Below, piece after piece: positions 23,998 to 33,029 of a DNA stretch of 64,000 nt. This DNA is from Ponticoccus alexandrii (GTDB lineage Bacteria; Pseudomonadota; Alphaproteobacteria; Rhodobacterales; Rhodobacteraceae). The DNA is taken from positions 124,001 through 188,000 of the forward strand of contig NZ_CP047170.1 in assembly GCF_016806125.1 (NCBI RefSeq), in the 5' to 3' direction. A program made the position numbers and the translations under genes. Below the pieces are notes generated by a model. It searched no databases and was not told where the DNA came from. It saw only the letters and a list, made by a program, of their open reading frames with translations. Every line of letters begins with the position of its first letter. The stretch's first letter is position 1.

Positions 23998-24996
23998 TCA
24001 GCTGATGGGCGGAACGCTAACAGTTTGTCTTGAAACGAATTCCGTCTCCAGAACGATGCGCACATCGCCCTCCGGCGGCGCGTTCAGGGAGGTGATCAGC
24101 AGGTCGACGGCCTTCTGCCCTGCAACCGCCGACGGGCCCGATACTGTGGTCAGCATTGGGTAGCCCAGAATATCGTCGCAGCCCACGACGCTGTAATCTT
24201 CGGGGTTCCGAAGCCCGTTCTCGGCAAGGCCGAAACAGATGCCCTGCGCCAGCACGTCGTCGAAGGCGATGCAGGCGGTCGCGCCGCGCGTCAAAAGCTC
24301 TGGCACAAGCTCGACCCCCTTCGCGAAAGAGGCAATCCCGGCAGAAAGCTCGCCTATCGATACACCATGCTCGGCTGCGGCCTGCGTGACCGCATCCCGC
24401 CGCTGACCGTTGGACCAAGAATTTTCGGGGCCGCCGACATAGATGATACGGCGATGCCCCAGTTCGGCAAGATGGGCCACGGCGCGTGCCATACCCTGCC
24501 CGGAATTGATCAGCACGCGCGGCACTCCTTCGATATCCCGGTTGATCAAAACAAGCGGCATCTCGCGCGCCAGCGCGTGGATCCGCGCGCTTTCGGAGCG
24601 CGGCGAAGCCAGAACCGCCCCGGCCACCTGATCGGACAGCCGCCGCAACAGGTCCATTTCCTGGCTCGGGTCCTCGTCGGCATTGCCGATGAAGACCGAA
24701 TACCCATGCGCCGAGGCCTTCTTCTGCACCGCCAGCGCGATCGGCGGCATGAAGGGGTTGGTCAGGTCGGGCACCACCAGGGCAATGTTGCTGTTGCGCC
24801 CGGTGCGCAGCGCCCGCGCCGCCGCATTGGGTGAATAGCCCAGCTTTCGCGCCACCTCGCGCACGTTTCGGACGGTCTCTTCAAGCAGGATGTCGGGATT
24901 GTTGAAGACCCGCGACACGGTCGAGCGATTGACCCCCGCCGCCTCCGCGACCTGCTGGATCGTGACCCTTTTGGCCCTTGGCCGCTGCGTCGCCAT
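23998..24996 (-). CDS. LacI-family transcriptional regulator of the amino-sugar operon
   Basis: 332 residues. N-terminal helix-turn-helix VTIQQVAEAAGVNRSTVSRVFNNP (about 11-34) with hinge-helix residues NAAARALRTGRN, then a periplasmic-binding-like effector domain (IALVVPDLTNPFM, AVVGCDDILGYP type motifs). AGGGAGAG precedes the ATG at 24996. It sits directly upstream of, and co-directional with, the nagB operon whose promoter contains a LacI palindrome, so it is the expected repressor; the inducer is probably an amino-sugar phosphate (inference). Confidence 0.9.
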   Translation of the reverse strand: MATQRPRAKRVTIQQVAEAAGVNRSTVSRVFNNPDILLEETVRNVREVARKLGYSPNAAARALRTGRNSNIALVVPDLTNPFMPPIALAVQKKASAHGYSVFIGNADEDPSQEMDLLRRLSDQVAGAVLASPRSESARIHALAREMPLVLINRDIEGVPRVLINSGQGMARAVAHLAELGHRRIIYVGGPENSWSNGQRRDAVTQAAAEHGVSIGELSAGIASFAKGVELVPELLTRGATACIAFDDVLAQGICFGLAENGLRNPEDYSVVGCDDILGYPMLTTVSGPSAVAGQKAVDLLITSLNAPPEGDVRIVLETEFVSRQTVSVPPIS

Positions 24997-25252
24997 AGTG
25001 CGTCTCTCCCTGACAGCCCCCGGAAACCGGCACGAATAGCCGGGCACGGGGCACAACGATCAGAGCGCGCATTGTTGCCCAACACCGATGGCACGGGCAA
25101 TGGGCTCTGACGCAGGATCGGCTGACGACATGGGTTCGCAGGCCAGAGGAGGGGAATATCGCTGGCGTCTATGGTGGTACAGCGGGTCAGGCCGGCGGAC
25201 CGCCGGGGCACTGTGACCACCCGGACGGGACGGGACCAATGCGGCGGGCCGG

Positions 25253-25500
25253 TCAGACGCGAACCTTGTCAGCGCCCTTGAACCCCAAAATGGCGCGGGC
25301 CTCGGCGGGCGTAGCGATCCGGTTGCCCTGCGCCTCGAGGGTAGATTTGATCTTCTCGGCCTGCCGGGCATTCGACTGGGCCAGCTTGCCACGCTTGATG
25401 AACAGCGAACCCTCAAGCCCGACCCGCACGGGACCACCCATCAGCGCCGCCACGGCCGCCATTGCGCTGAATGCCAGCGGCACCCCGGAAAAGGTCAGCA
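25253..25500 (-). pseudogene. C-terminal remnant of a BKACE (3-keto-5-aminohexanoate cleavage enzyme family) gene
   Basis: The last 60 or so codons read GGPVRVGLEGSLFIKRGKLA, then QSNARQAEKI and IATPAEARAILGFKG, which matches the C-terminus of beta-keto acid cleavage enzymes (family consensus GGHVRVGLEDNLY-GRGKLA). The upstream codons resemble the preceding helix (MAAVAALMGG) but then degrade, and the first 220 or so residues including the metal site are missing. GLED is altered to GLEG. No start codon with a ribosome-binding site is evident. This is a truncated relic, not a working enzyme. Confidence 0.65.
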
Positions 25501-26309
25501 TCCGGGAATACATCTGCGCGGACATGATCAGAAAGCAGACCGACGCGATGTTAAGCCCGGTGTTTGGCAAGACCGTTACCCGCACGCGAATCCCCAGCCC
25601 CATTTGAGCGAACCGCAGCCAAAGCAAAAACCACGTGGGCACAATGAGGGCAATATCGAAATAAACGGAACAATAGGTAAATTACGGGCGTCGCGTGCCC
25701 CCGAAAACAGATGACAATTTCAGTCAAGCTTCCGATTAATTCGGGACAGCAACAGTGTGGGCCAAAACTGACAAGCCCCCTGCGCGCCCTGATCGGTCCT
25801 GAAAAGAACAGCGCGCCGGGCCATTCTGCTACCGCAAGGGCAAGATGACCGGCGGCAGGGTGATTCTTCCAGGCGGCCGGGACGCCCGTGTCATGGCAAC
25901 ACGACCTTAGTCTCCATGCAGGATCCCCCGCCGAACCTGCGCGATCCGGCCCGCCATACACCGGACTTTGCCCCGTTCAAGGGCCGCTGCGAATTTCTCA
26001 ACATTTGCGTCAACTTATGCATTGCGGGCTGGACACGAGGCACGCCCGGCCGCCGCGCGATTGTTGACAATTCCAAAATTTTCCTTCCGGGATTTAATTT
26101 TACGTGCTAGCTTTTTTTCAGAGTAGAAGCGAACTTGGCCCTCTGGGACTTTGGTAATTGCTCAGTATTCGTGCAGTTCACCCGGGGCAGTCAGTTTAAA
26201 AGGGTAACGATCGCTACTGCTCGACAATCCCTAAGGGCGAACTGTTTCAAATCGGCTCAAAACGTTGCCGGTTCGTGTCCGCTGCGAACCACGACAGGGA
26301 GAAAAAATC
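25501..26309. other. Intergenic region with transporter promoter/operator
   Basis: About 800 bases without a convincing gene, less GC-rich than the surroundings. The left part probably held the lost 5' part of the BKACE relic. The right part carries the operator motif at 26060-26071 and an AT-rich stretch (26070-26120), the likely control region of the NMT1-type transporter operon. Confidence 0.5.
26060..26071. promoter_or_regulatory. Predicted GntR operator, transporter operon
   Basis: ATTGT-TG-ACAAT, a 5-base inverted repeat with 2-base centre, and the exact reverse complement of the site in front of the GntR gene (39856-39867). It contains a TTGACA -35 box (26064-26069) facing the transporter genes; no good -10 is seen at normal spacing. 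Confidence 0.5.
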
Positions 26310-27299
26310 ATGAAGGGAATAATCTCAGCCACCGCGTTTCTACTGGGCAGTGCGGCGTCTGCTCAGGCGGCCGACAAAGTCACATTCCAGATGGACTGGC
26401 TGCCCGGTGGTGACAAGGCAGCTATCTTTGTCTGCCTCGAACGGGGGTTTTGCGAAGAGGCCGGATTGGAAGTAAGGCTGGAATCCGGGCGCGGTTCGTC
26501 GGAATCTCTGACCAAGCTAGCCACCGGAAGCTCGGATATCGGCAATGCCGATATCGGCGCATTGATGGCCGCCCGGGTGACCGAAGACCTGCAAGTGACC
26601 GCCGTAATGTCCTATTACAGCGAGGGACCGCACGCATTCTTCACCCTGAAGGGCAACGGGATCGAGAGCTTTGCCGATGTGAAGGGCAAGAACCTCGTGA
26701 CCTCGCCCTTCACCTCGTCGAACGTCTATCTGCCGCTGGTGCTGAACGACAACGGCCTGTCGATGGACGATGTCACCCTGACCAAATCCGACCCGGGCGC
26801 GCTGAACCCGATGCTGGTGACCGGGCAGACCGACGCGGTGATTTCCTGGATCACCGACGTGACCCGCTACACCCAGCAGGCCAAGGATGCCGGACGCGAG
26901 ATGATCATTCTACCCTGGGCCGAAGCCGGGCTGGTGATGTATTCCGGCTCCATCGTCGCCTCGAACAAGTTCCTGGAAGAACGCCCCGACGTGGCCCGCC
27001 GCTTCATCGCAGCGCTGCTGAAGTCGGTGGAATACATGCGCGAGAACCCCGAGGATGCGGCCAAGGCGGTGACCGACGCCGTCCCGGAAATGGATCACGC
27101 CACCGCCATGGGTTCGCTGAACGACGCGCTGGGGCTGATCTTCAACGAGGTCACGGAACGGGACGGGCTGGGCGCGCTTGAACCCGGGCGCCTGCAGGCC
27201 ACATGGGAGCGCGTCGCCGCCGCCCAGGGCCTGGAACAGGATGCGCTCGATCCCGAAGACGTGGTTGACCGCAGCTTCATGCCGGAGAACGGATCATGA
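26310..27299 (+). CDS. NMT1/SsuA-type ABC solute-binding protein
   Basis: 329 residues; short signal peptide ending SAQAA-DKV around residue 20. Mature part begins VTFQMDWLPGGDKAAIFVCLERGFCEEAGLEV, the signature of the NMT1/TauA/SsuA group that binds nitrate, sulfonates, thiamine-precursor pyrimidines and aromatic acids such as phthalates. AGGGAG precedes ATG 26310. It is followed by its ATPase (ATGA overlap) and permease. The downstream enzymes (UbiD, molybdenum hydroxylase, amidohydrolases) suggest an aromatic or heteroaromatic carboxylate as ligand (inference). Confidence 0.88.
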   Translation: MKGIISATAFLLGSAASAQAADKVTFQMDWLPGGDKAAIFVCLERGFCEEAGLEVRLESGRGSSESLTKLATGSSDIGNADIGALMAARVTEDLQVTAVMSYYSEGPHAFFTLKGNGIESFADVKGKNLVTSPFTSSNVYLPLVLNDNGLSMDDVTLTKSDPGALNPMLVTGQTDAVISWITDVTRYTQQAKDAGREMIILPWAEAGLVMYSGSIVASNKFLEERPDVARRFIAALLKSVEYMRENPEDAAKAVTDAVPEMDHATAMGSLNDALGLIFNEVTERDGLGALEPGRLQATWERVAAAQGLEQDALDPEDVVDRSFMPENGS

Positions 27300-28087
27300 T
27301 CCAGTCCGATACCGTGACACCCGCTGTCCAGTTCACAGATGTCGAAATGAAATTCGACACCCGCGCAGGCGAGCTGGTCGCCCTGCAACATGTCAACCTG
27401 GCGATCAACGACCACGAGTTCCTTGCGGTGCTGGGGCCGTCGGGCTGCGGCAAGTCCACGCTGATGCGGATCGTCGCCGGCCTGCTGAAGCCAAGCGCCG
27501 GAACGGTGTCGGTCCATGGCGAAAAGGTGGTCGAACCGCGTGACGATATCGGCATCGTGTTCCAGAAGCCGACCCTGCTGCCCTGGGCCACGCTCGAGGA
27601 CAACGTGGTCTTCCCGATGAAGCACAAATACGGTCGCGTCACGCCGGAACAGCGGGAACGCGCACACGAACTGCTGAAGCTGGTCGGCCTTGCCAAGCTG
27701 GAAAAGCGCCGTCCCGACAGGCTGTCGGGCGGAATGCAACAGCGCGTCGGCATTGCCCGCGCGCTTCTGCACAACCCCGACATCCTGCTGATGGACGAAC
27801 CGTTCTCTGCCCTCGACGCCCTGACCCGCGAGGAAATGGGATACGAGTTGCAGAACATCTGGCAGAAGCACCGGAAGACCGTGATGTTCATCACCCATTC
27901 CATCGTCGAGGCCGTTCTTCTGGCCGACCGGATCATCGTGATGAGCCATGGCCCCGGCGCGCGGGTCGCGGAGGACCTGAGGGTCCCCGCGCCGCGCCCG
28001 CGGACCGGCGAATCCATGAGGCTGACCGAGATGCAGGATCTCGTGGCCCATCTGCGCGATACCTTGATGACCAGAAAGGTGGCCTGA
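27296..28087 (+). CDS. ABC importer ATPase (TauB/SsuB type)
   Basis: 263 residues, a single ATPase domain. Walker A GPSGCGKST (about 46-54), Q-loop FQKPTLLPWATLEDN, signature LSGGMQQRVGIARAL, Walker B ILLMDEPFSALDALTREE. The Q-loop sequence is typical of nitrate/sulfonate/taurine importers. ATGA overlap with the binding-protein gene; the permease starts one base after its stop. Confidence 0.92.
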   Translation: MIQSDTVTPAVQFTDVEMKFDTRAGELVALQHVNLAINDHEFLAVLGPSGCGKSTLMRIVAGLLKPSAGTVSVHGEKVVEPRDDIGIVFQKPTLLPWATLEDNVVFPMKHKYGRVTPEQRERAHELLKLVGLAKLEKRRPDRLSGGMQQRVGIARALLHNPDILLMDEPFSALDALTREEMGYELQNIWQKHRKTVMFITHSIVEAVLLADRIIVMSHGPGARVAEDLRVPAPRPRTGESMRLTEMQDLVAHLRDTLMTRKVA

Positions 28088-28088
28088 C

Positions 28089-28871
28089 ATGACTGCGACA
28101 TTGACACGTGTGAACCGTGTTCCCGGGCTGCTGCCCGGACTGACCTTCCTGATCATCCTCGTGCTGTGGGAAAGTTCGACCCGCTTCTTCACCATCCCCA
28201 CCTTCCTGCTGCCGGCCCCCAGCCGGATCGTGGAAGGCTTTGACGCGGTGACGATATCGCGCTGGCTGGCCCATGCCTGGGCGACCCTGCGGGTGGCGCT
28301 GCTCGGGTTCCTGACCGCCATCGTGGTCTCACTGCCGCTGGCGATCCTGCTTACGCGGTTCAAGCTGGTCTCCAGCGGCATCTACCCGCTGCTGGTGGTG
28401 ATCCAGTCGACCCCCATCGTCGCGGTCGCGCCGATCATCATCGTGACCATGGGATCGGGGGACATGTCGCGGGTTCTGATCACCTTCATGATCTCCTTCT
28501 TCCCGCTGGTCGTGTCGATGACCACCGGCATGAAGGCAACGCCAGAAGAGCTGATTGAGCTCAGCCATTCGTTGAAGGCACCTGCCATCCGCGAATTCAC
28601 TCAGATCCGCATCCCCTATGCGATCCCCTATATCTTCTCGGGGCTGAAGATCTCGGTGACCCTGTCAGTGATCGGGGCGGTCGTGGCCGAGTTCGTGGCC
28701 GCCGAGAAGGGGATCGGGTATTTCATCCAGTTCTCGACCTCCCTGTTCAAGATCCCGCAGGCCTGGGCCGGTCTGGCCATACTTGTCGTCATGTCCCTGA
28801 CGCTGTTCCAGATCATCGCACAGACCCAGCGCTACTGCTTCCCGTGGAGCCTACCGCGCGAAAGCAAGTGA
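28089..28871 (+). CDS. ABC importer permease (TauC/SsuC type)
   Basis: 260 residues, six predicted membrane segments. The EAA-like loop is ELIELSHSLKAPAIREFTQIRIPYAIPYIFSGLKI (about 158-192), typical for BPD_transp_1 permeases of the SsuC group, where one permease homodimerises. A strong terminator follows 27 bases after the stop, closing the three-gene unit. Confidence 0.9.
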   Translation: MTATLTRVNRVPGLLPGLTFLIILVLWESSTRFFTIPTFLLPAPSRIVEGFDAVTISRWLAHAWATLRVALLGFLTAIVVSLPLAILLTRFKLVSSGIYPLLVVIQSTPIVAVAPIIIVTMGSGDMSRVLITFMISFFPLVVSMTTGMKATPEELIELSHSLKAPAIREFTQIRIPYAIPYIFSGLKISVTLSVIGAVVAEFVAAEKGIGYFIQFSTSLFKIPQAWAGLAILVVMSLTLFQIIAQTQRYCFPWSLPRESK

Positions 28872-28897
28872 TACAGGACCGCACCGGTTCGCAAACC

Positions 28898-28930
28898 AGT
28901 CCCGGCCGGCACATCCGGCCGGGACTTTCC
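28898..28930 (+). terminator. Rho-independent terminator after the transporter operon
   Basis: AGTCCCGGCCGG (28898-28909) and its perfect complement CCGGCCGGGACT (28915-28926) form a 12-bp stem around a 5-base loop, followed by a T-rich TTTCCTT stretch. It lies between the permease and the EamA gene. Confidence 0.8.
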
Positions 28931-28968
28931 TTGTCCGCCCGGTGCCCGACCTTACCGGAAAACAGCAG

Positions 28969-29880
28969 ATGCCTACCCTGACCCGCTTCATCCCCTTCGC
29001 CTTCGTTCTGATCTGGAGCACCGGCTTCATCGGCGCAAAATTCGGCCTGCCCTACATGGAGCCCTTCTTCCTGCTGGTCCTGCGCTACGCTCTGGTGCTG
29101 GTCCTGTTCGGGCTCGGCCTGCTGCTCTGGCGCGGCCCCCTGCTGGCGGCGCATCACATCCCCACCCAGCTTCTGGTCGGCAGCCTGATCCACGGCGCCT
29201 ATCTGGGCGGCGTTTTCTACAGCATCTCGCGCGGAGTCCCAGCCGGGCTGGTCGCGATCATCGTCGGGATGCAGCCGCTTCTGACCGCGCTGCTGGGATG
29301 GCTCTGGCTGAACGAGCGGCTGACCCGCGCCACGGCCACCGGGTTGCTACTGGGCTTCGTCGGCCTGCTGCTGGTCGTGGGCGGCGCCGGGGCGCTGTCG
29401 CAAGACGACGCACCGGATGGCGCGGGACTGGTTGCGACCCTGGTCGCGCTGATGGGCATATCGACGGGTACCGTACTGCAAAAGCGCCACGGCGCCGGGG
29501 TACCGCTGCTGGCGGGAACAACCGTGCAATATGCCGGGGCGCTGGCGGTTACCCTGCCGCTGGCCCTGCTCTTCGAAACCGGGCGGGTCGAGCCGACATG
29601 GCCGCTGGTGCTGACCATGGCCTGGCTTGTTCTGGGGATCTCGGTGCTGGCGATCAGCCTGCTGATGGTGATGATCCGCAGCGACCAAGTCGGGCGCGTG
29701 ACCAGCTATTTCTACCTGGTGCCGCCCCTGACGATGCTACAGGCATGGCTGTTCTTCGGAGAAACGATTTCCGCCCTCTCCGCGATGGGCACGCTGCTGG
29801 TGATCGGCGGCATCTACCTTGTGATCCGCCGGACCCGTCGGGATGCCGAGCCCCAGCGCGCCCAGCCCGCACGCGGCTGA
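28969..29880 (+). CDS. EamA/DMT-family membrane transporter
   Basis: 303 residues with about ten hydrophobic helices arranged as two EamA repeats (FVLIWSTGFIGAKFGLPY near the N-terminus; LVALMGISTGTVLQKRHG near the middle). Family members export amino acids, metabolites or drugs; RhaT-like members import. Start chosen at ATG 28969; an in-frame GTG at 28942 lacks a ribosome-binding site. Separated from the transporter operon by a terminator, so probably transcribed on its own. Role in the aromatic-acid cluster is unknown. Confidence 0.85.
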   Translation: MPTLTRFIPFAFVLIWSTGFIGAKFGLPYMEPFFLLVLRYALVLVLFGLGLLLWRGPLLAAHHIPTQLLVGSLIHGAYLGGVFYSISRGVPAGLVAIIVGMQPLLTALLGWLWLNERLTRATATGLLLGFVGLLLVVGGAGALSQDDAPDGAGLVATLVALMGISTGTVLQKRHGAGVPLLAGTTVQYAGALAVTLPLALLFETGRVEPTWPLVLTMAWLVLGISVLAISLLMVMIRSDQVGRVTSYFYLVPPLTMLQAWLFFGETISALSAMGTLLVIGGIYLVIRRTRRDAEPQRAQPARG

Positions 29881-29902
29881 ACCCGCGCCGCAAACGAAGG
29901 CC

Positions 29903-29923
29903 GCGCCGGGCAGGCCCCGGCGC
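29903..29923. terminator. Hairpin between convergent genes
   Basis: GCGCCGGG-CAGGC-CCCGGCGC forms a perfect 8-bp stem in the 81-base gap between the convergent EamA and UbiX genes. There is no T-run on either strand, so it may act only with Rho or as a 3'-end stabiliser. Confidence 0.35.
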
Positions 29924-29961
29924 ATGGGTTATCCGTGGCTTCAGACGGGATCGCCGCGCTG

Positions 29962-30546
29962 TCAGGCCCCCTCGGGCCTGCCGCCGGTCCAGCGCTTCAC
30001 CGTGCCGCTGTCCAGGTCGAAGAGGTCGAGCACCCGGCCAACCGTGTGGTCGACCATCTCCTCAAGGCTTTGCGGTCTGGTGTAGAAGGCCGGCACCGGG
30101 GGATAGATGATGGCGCCCATCTCGGTCACCGCCGCCATGTTGCGCAGATGCCCCAGATGCAGCGGCGTTTCGCGCAGCATCAACACCAGCCGCCGCCGCT
30201 CTTTCAGCACAACATCCGCCGCACGCGACAGCAGGTTGGCGGTGGTGCCGGTGGCGATTTCCGCCATGGTCTTGACCGAGCAGGGCGCCACGACCATTCC
30301 CATGGTACGGAAGGAACCCGAGGAACAGCCAGCCCCGATATCCTTGTTGGAATGGGTGTGATCGGCCAGCGCCTCCAGATCGGCTGCCGTGAAATCACAC
30401 TCATGCGCCATGGTGATGCGCGCGGCATTGGACATGACAAGATGGGTCTCGATGTCCAGCGCGCGCAGGATTTCAAGCATGCGCTTGCCGTAGATCACCC
30501 CCGAAGCCCCGGAAATCCCGACGATCATGCGCCTTGGCTGTGTCAT
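29962..30546 (-). CDS. ubiX: Flavin prenyltransferase (UbiX/PadL family)
   Basis: 194 residues. GISGASGVIYGKRMLEIL (about 10-27) is the FMN-binding loop, VVAPCSVKTMAEIATG (about 85-100) the conserved catalytic segment, and RRRLVLMLRETPLHLGHLRNM (about 117-137) the dimethylallyl-phosphate site. UbiX makes prenylated FMN, the cofactor of UbiD decarboxylases, and the UbiD gene lies directly upstream in the same operon. GAAGGAAC precedes the ATG. This copy most likely serves the local catabolic UbiD rather than ubiquinone synthesis. Confidence 0.93.
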   Translation of the reverse strand: MTQPRRMIVGISGASGVIYGKRMLEILRALDIETHLVMSNAARITMAHECDFTAADLEALADHTHSNKDIGAGCSSGSFRTMGMVVAPCSVKTMAEIATGTTANLLSRAADVVLKERRRLVLMLRETPLHLGHLRNMAAVTEMGAIIYPPVPAFYTRPQSLEEMVDHTVGRVLDLFDLDSGTVKRWTGGRPEGA

Positions 30547-30573
30547 GTCAGTTCCTTCCGTGCCACGGGCAGA

Positions 30574-31965
30574 TTACCGGCCAATATCCTTCAGAAGCGC
30601 CGCCGCGCGCGCTTGTGCCTCGGCGCCGATCAGTGCGCGGGTGCCGTGGAAATCCGGCCCGCGCGTCGCGTCCAGCCCCATCCGCGACGTGGTGCCGATG
30701 CCGCTGGCCGAGGGGTCGAGAGCATTGCCCGGCAGGCCCTCGATGATCACCACGTCCCGATGCGGCTGGAAATGACTGGACAGCGCCCAGAGCACCTCTT
30801 CGTCGCGGGTGATGTCCACATCCGCATCCACGACGATCACGGTCTTCAGGTACTGGTCCCATCCCAGCAGCCCCAGCATGACCTGCCGGGCCTCGCCTTC
30901 ACGGCTTTGGTTCATCGCCACATAGGCGTGGAAATGCGTGCCCGAGGACGGGTAATGCACCGCCGTCACCGACGGGAAGCGCGCCCGCAGCTTCTCGACC
31001 ATCTCCGCCTCGCGCGGGATGCGGCCAAGGTTCAGGTGTTCTGCGGAATTGCCACCGGCCACGCTGACCAGAATCGGCGCGTTGCGGCGCAGGATGGTTT
31101 CCACGGTGAACAGGTTGTTGGTCGACCGGTCAGAGGAATAGCCGGTGAACTCGCCGAACGGCCCTTCCTCGACCGAGGCCTCGTGGTCGATCACCCCCTC
31201 AAGCACGATCTCGGCATGGGCCGGGACGCGGATGCCGTATTTCGGCGTTTCGACCACTTCCAGCGGGGCGCCCATCAGCCCGCCCGCGATGTCGCGCTCA
31301 TCCTCTTCGAAGGCAAGCCGCGCCGAGGCGGCAAGCATGAACAGGGGATGCCCGCCGATGATCATGGCCACCGGCATCGGCCTGCCCAGCTCCTTGGACA
31401 TGTTCAGCAGCCGCCACAGGTGACCGCGCGAATGCAGCGAGGTCGCCAGCTGGTTCTTCGAATGGATCATCGCCCGGTGATAGGACAGGTTGCCGATCCC
31501 GGTGTCCGGGTCCTCGCCCAGGATGATCCCCGAGGTGATGTATTTCTTCCGGTCGGTCTCGAAATGCTTCAGCATCGGCAGCAGGTTCAAGTCGACATCC
31601 GCGCCCGAAATCACCTGCTCCAGCACCGGCCCGTGGTCGACCACTTTGGACGGCATCGCGGCGCGCGAGCGTTTCTGGTAGGCCGCGTGCAACCCCGGCT
31701 CGTCGGTGTCGAACAGCCGCGCGATGCGCTGCCGCGACCCGAAGACGTTGCACAGCACCGGCGACTGAAGATGCGCCACCTTGTTGAGCCGCAGGAGCGG
31801 CTGTCGGCCCTGCGCAGCCAGCGCCCAGATCAGCGCCGTCGCGTCCTGGTGGTCGGACACCTCGCTGTCGATCTCGATCACGTCCTCGGGGTGCGCGGCG
31901 GCATATCCGGCCAGAAAGTGACGCACATCCTGCGGGTGATGGCTGTCGGTTTTGGTCATGAGCAT
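30574..31965 (-). CDS. UbiD-family prenyl-FMN-dependent (de)carboxylase
   Basis: 463 residues. NLSYHRAMI (Arg of the catalytic Arg-Glu-Glu triad, about residue 158) and EEGPFGEFTGY (the two Glu residues, about 264-274) are intact; DHQDATALIWALAAQGRQPLLRLNKV is the N-terminal domain. UbiD enzymes decarboxylate or carboxylate unsaturated and aromatic acids (for example ferulate, protocatechuate, phthaloyl-CoA, pyrrole-2-carboxylate). ATG 31965 chosen for GGGGGA 8 bases upstream. It forms an operon with UbiX and the two amidohydrolase-2 genes. Substrate not predictable from sequence alone; an aromatic or heteroaromatic acid is inferred from context. Confidence 0.9.
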   Translation of the reverse strand: MLMTKTDSHHPQDVRHFLAGYAAAHPEDVIEIDSEVSDHQDATALIWALAAQGRQPLLRLNKVAHLQSPVLCNVFGSRQRIARLFDTDEPGLHAAYQKRSRAAMPSKVVDHGPVLEQVISGADVDLNLLPMLKHFETDRKKYITSGIILGEDPDTGIGNLSYHRAMIHSKNQLATSLHSRGHLWRLLNMSKELGRPMPVAMIIGGHPLFMLAASARLAFEEDERDIAGGLMGAPLEVVETPKYGIRVPAHAEIVLEGVIDHEASVEEGPFGEFTGYSSDRSTNNLFTVETILRRNAPILVSVAGGNSAEHLNLGRIPREAEMVEKLRARFPSVTAVHYPSSGTHFHAYVAMNQSREGEARQVMLGLLGWDQYLKTVIVVDADVDITRDEEVLWALSSHFQPHRDVVIIEGLPGNALDPSASGIGTTSRMGLDATRGPDFHGTRALIGAEAQARAAALLKDIGR

Positions 31966-32018
31966 GTCAGGCGTCCCCCGGGGTCGGCAAGATCGTGGAA
32001 TACAGTGGAAGGACCAGA

Positions 32019-32043
32019 GGCGGCGCCGGGGTCCGGCGCCGCC
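32019..32043. other. Perfect intercistronic hairpin
   Basis: GGCGGCGCCG-GGGTC-CGGCGCCGCC forms a 10-bp GC-only stem with a 5-base loop between amidohydrolase-2 copy 1 and ubiD, both leftward. No T-run follows, so it is more likely an mRNA processing or stability element that would set different levels for the genes on each side than a full terminator. Confidence 0.5.
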
Positions 32044-32053
32044 CCGGTCCGGG

Positions 32054-32998
32054 TCAGGCCGGTTCCAGCAGCTTGCCGGTGGCCCGGTCGACGCCGGCAT
32101 AGGTATCGGTAAGCCGGGCCTGAGCGTCCTTCAGATCGCGGGGCGGCGGGGTCGTGTCGATGCCCACCAGCCGGGCGATATTGTTCCCCAGGTAGCCTTC
32201 CAGATCCTCCTCCGACAGGTTCATCCCATGCGGCGGCTCGTGGCACAGCACCTCAAGCTCGCGCAGCCACATGCCCGGATCGTTGGGCGGGCTGTCCGTG
32301 CCGAAGACGATCTTGTCCTTCGGCAACTGCTGGGCGAACTCGACGATCCGCGACTGGAAGCACCATCCGCTTTCGCAATAGACGTTGGGCGTATCCATCG
32401 CCATCCAGAACGCCTCGAAGCTGTAGTTGCCGCCGGTCTGGATGCCGAAATGGCCGATGATGAAGTTGACCATCGGGAACTCGCGGATGATCGGATAGAA
32501 CATCGTCGGGATGGTATAGGGCCCGTCGCCGGTATGGATCAGCACGACGATATTGTACTTGGCGCACATCTCCATCGCCGGGCGCAGCCATTCCAGCGCC
32601 CGGTCGGGCCGGTAGCCGTGCATGTTGGCGTGCAGCTTGATCATCTTGAAACCGTATTCCTTGTGGTGGAATTCGATTTCCTTGGCCCCGTTCTCGGGAC
32701 CCCAGCGCGGGTTGTAGTTGAAGTTGCCGATGAAGCGATCCGGGTACTTCTGGCACAGCTCGGACACATAGGCCATGTAGTCGCGAATGCCTTCGCGGCC
32801 CATGCGGTTGCCGTCGCGATAGCCGGTATTGCCCGGCGGCGGCTGGATGAAGCCCATGTCGATCCGGCGCGGCTTGCCGTTGATCATGTAGGGGCCGTCC
32901 ATCATTTTCAGCATCCGCTCGCCGGTGAAAGGCTCGCCCGTGTGGCGCCACGCCTCGTCCACCAGGTTGGTCGGATGAAGATGGGTATCGATAATCAT
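32054..32998 (-). CDS. Amidohydrolase-2 family protein, copy 1 (intact metal site)
   Basis: 314 residues of the ACMSD/gamma-resorcylate decarboxylase superfamily (TIM barrel). All metal/catalytic positions are present: THLHP (His6, His8), LIHTGDGP (His155), IIGHFGIQ (His183) and FGTDSPP (Asp235). Members hydrolyse amide-like or lactone bonds or decarboxylate hydroxylated aromatic acids (for example 2,3- or 2,6-dihydroxybenzoate, 3,6-dihydroxypicolinate). An AAGGAG ribosome-binding site precedes the ATG. It lies 31 bases downstream of a clearly related second copy, with which it may form a complex. Confidence 0.85.
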   Translation of the reverse strand: MIIDTHLHPTNLVDEAWRHTGEPFTGERMLKMMDGPYMINGKPRRIDMGFIQPPPGNTGYRDGNRMGREGIRDYMAYVSELCQKYPDRFIGNFNYNPRWGPENGAKEIEFHHKEYGFKMIKLHANMHGYRPDRALEWLRPAMEMCAKYNIVVLIHTGDGPYTIPTMFYPIIREFPMVNFIIGHFGIQTGGNYSFEAFWMAMDTPNVYCESGWCFQSRIVEFAQQLPKDKIVFGTDSPPNDPGMWLRELEVLCHEPPHGMNLSEEDLEGYLGNNIARLVGIDTTPPPRDLKDAQARLTDTYAGVDRATGKLLEPA

Positions 32999-33029
32999 CT
33001 TTGTCTCCTTCGGAAGGTCTTTGGGCGGC

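Noticed and set aside
29935-32112. 725-codon open frame on the plus strand over ubiX/ubiD
   Set aside because: It is antisense to two unmistakable enzymes, is rich in His/Arg/Gln with no domain, and is explained by third-position GC bias.
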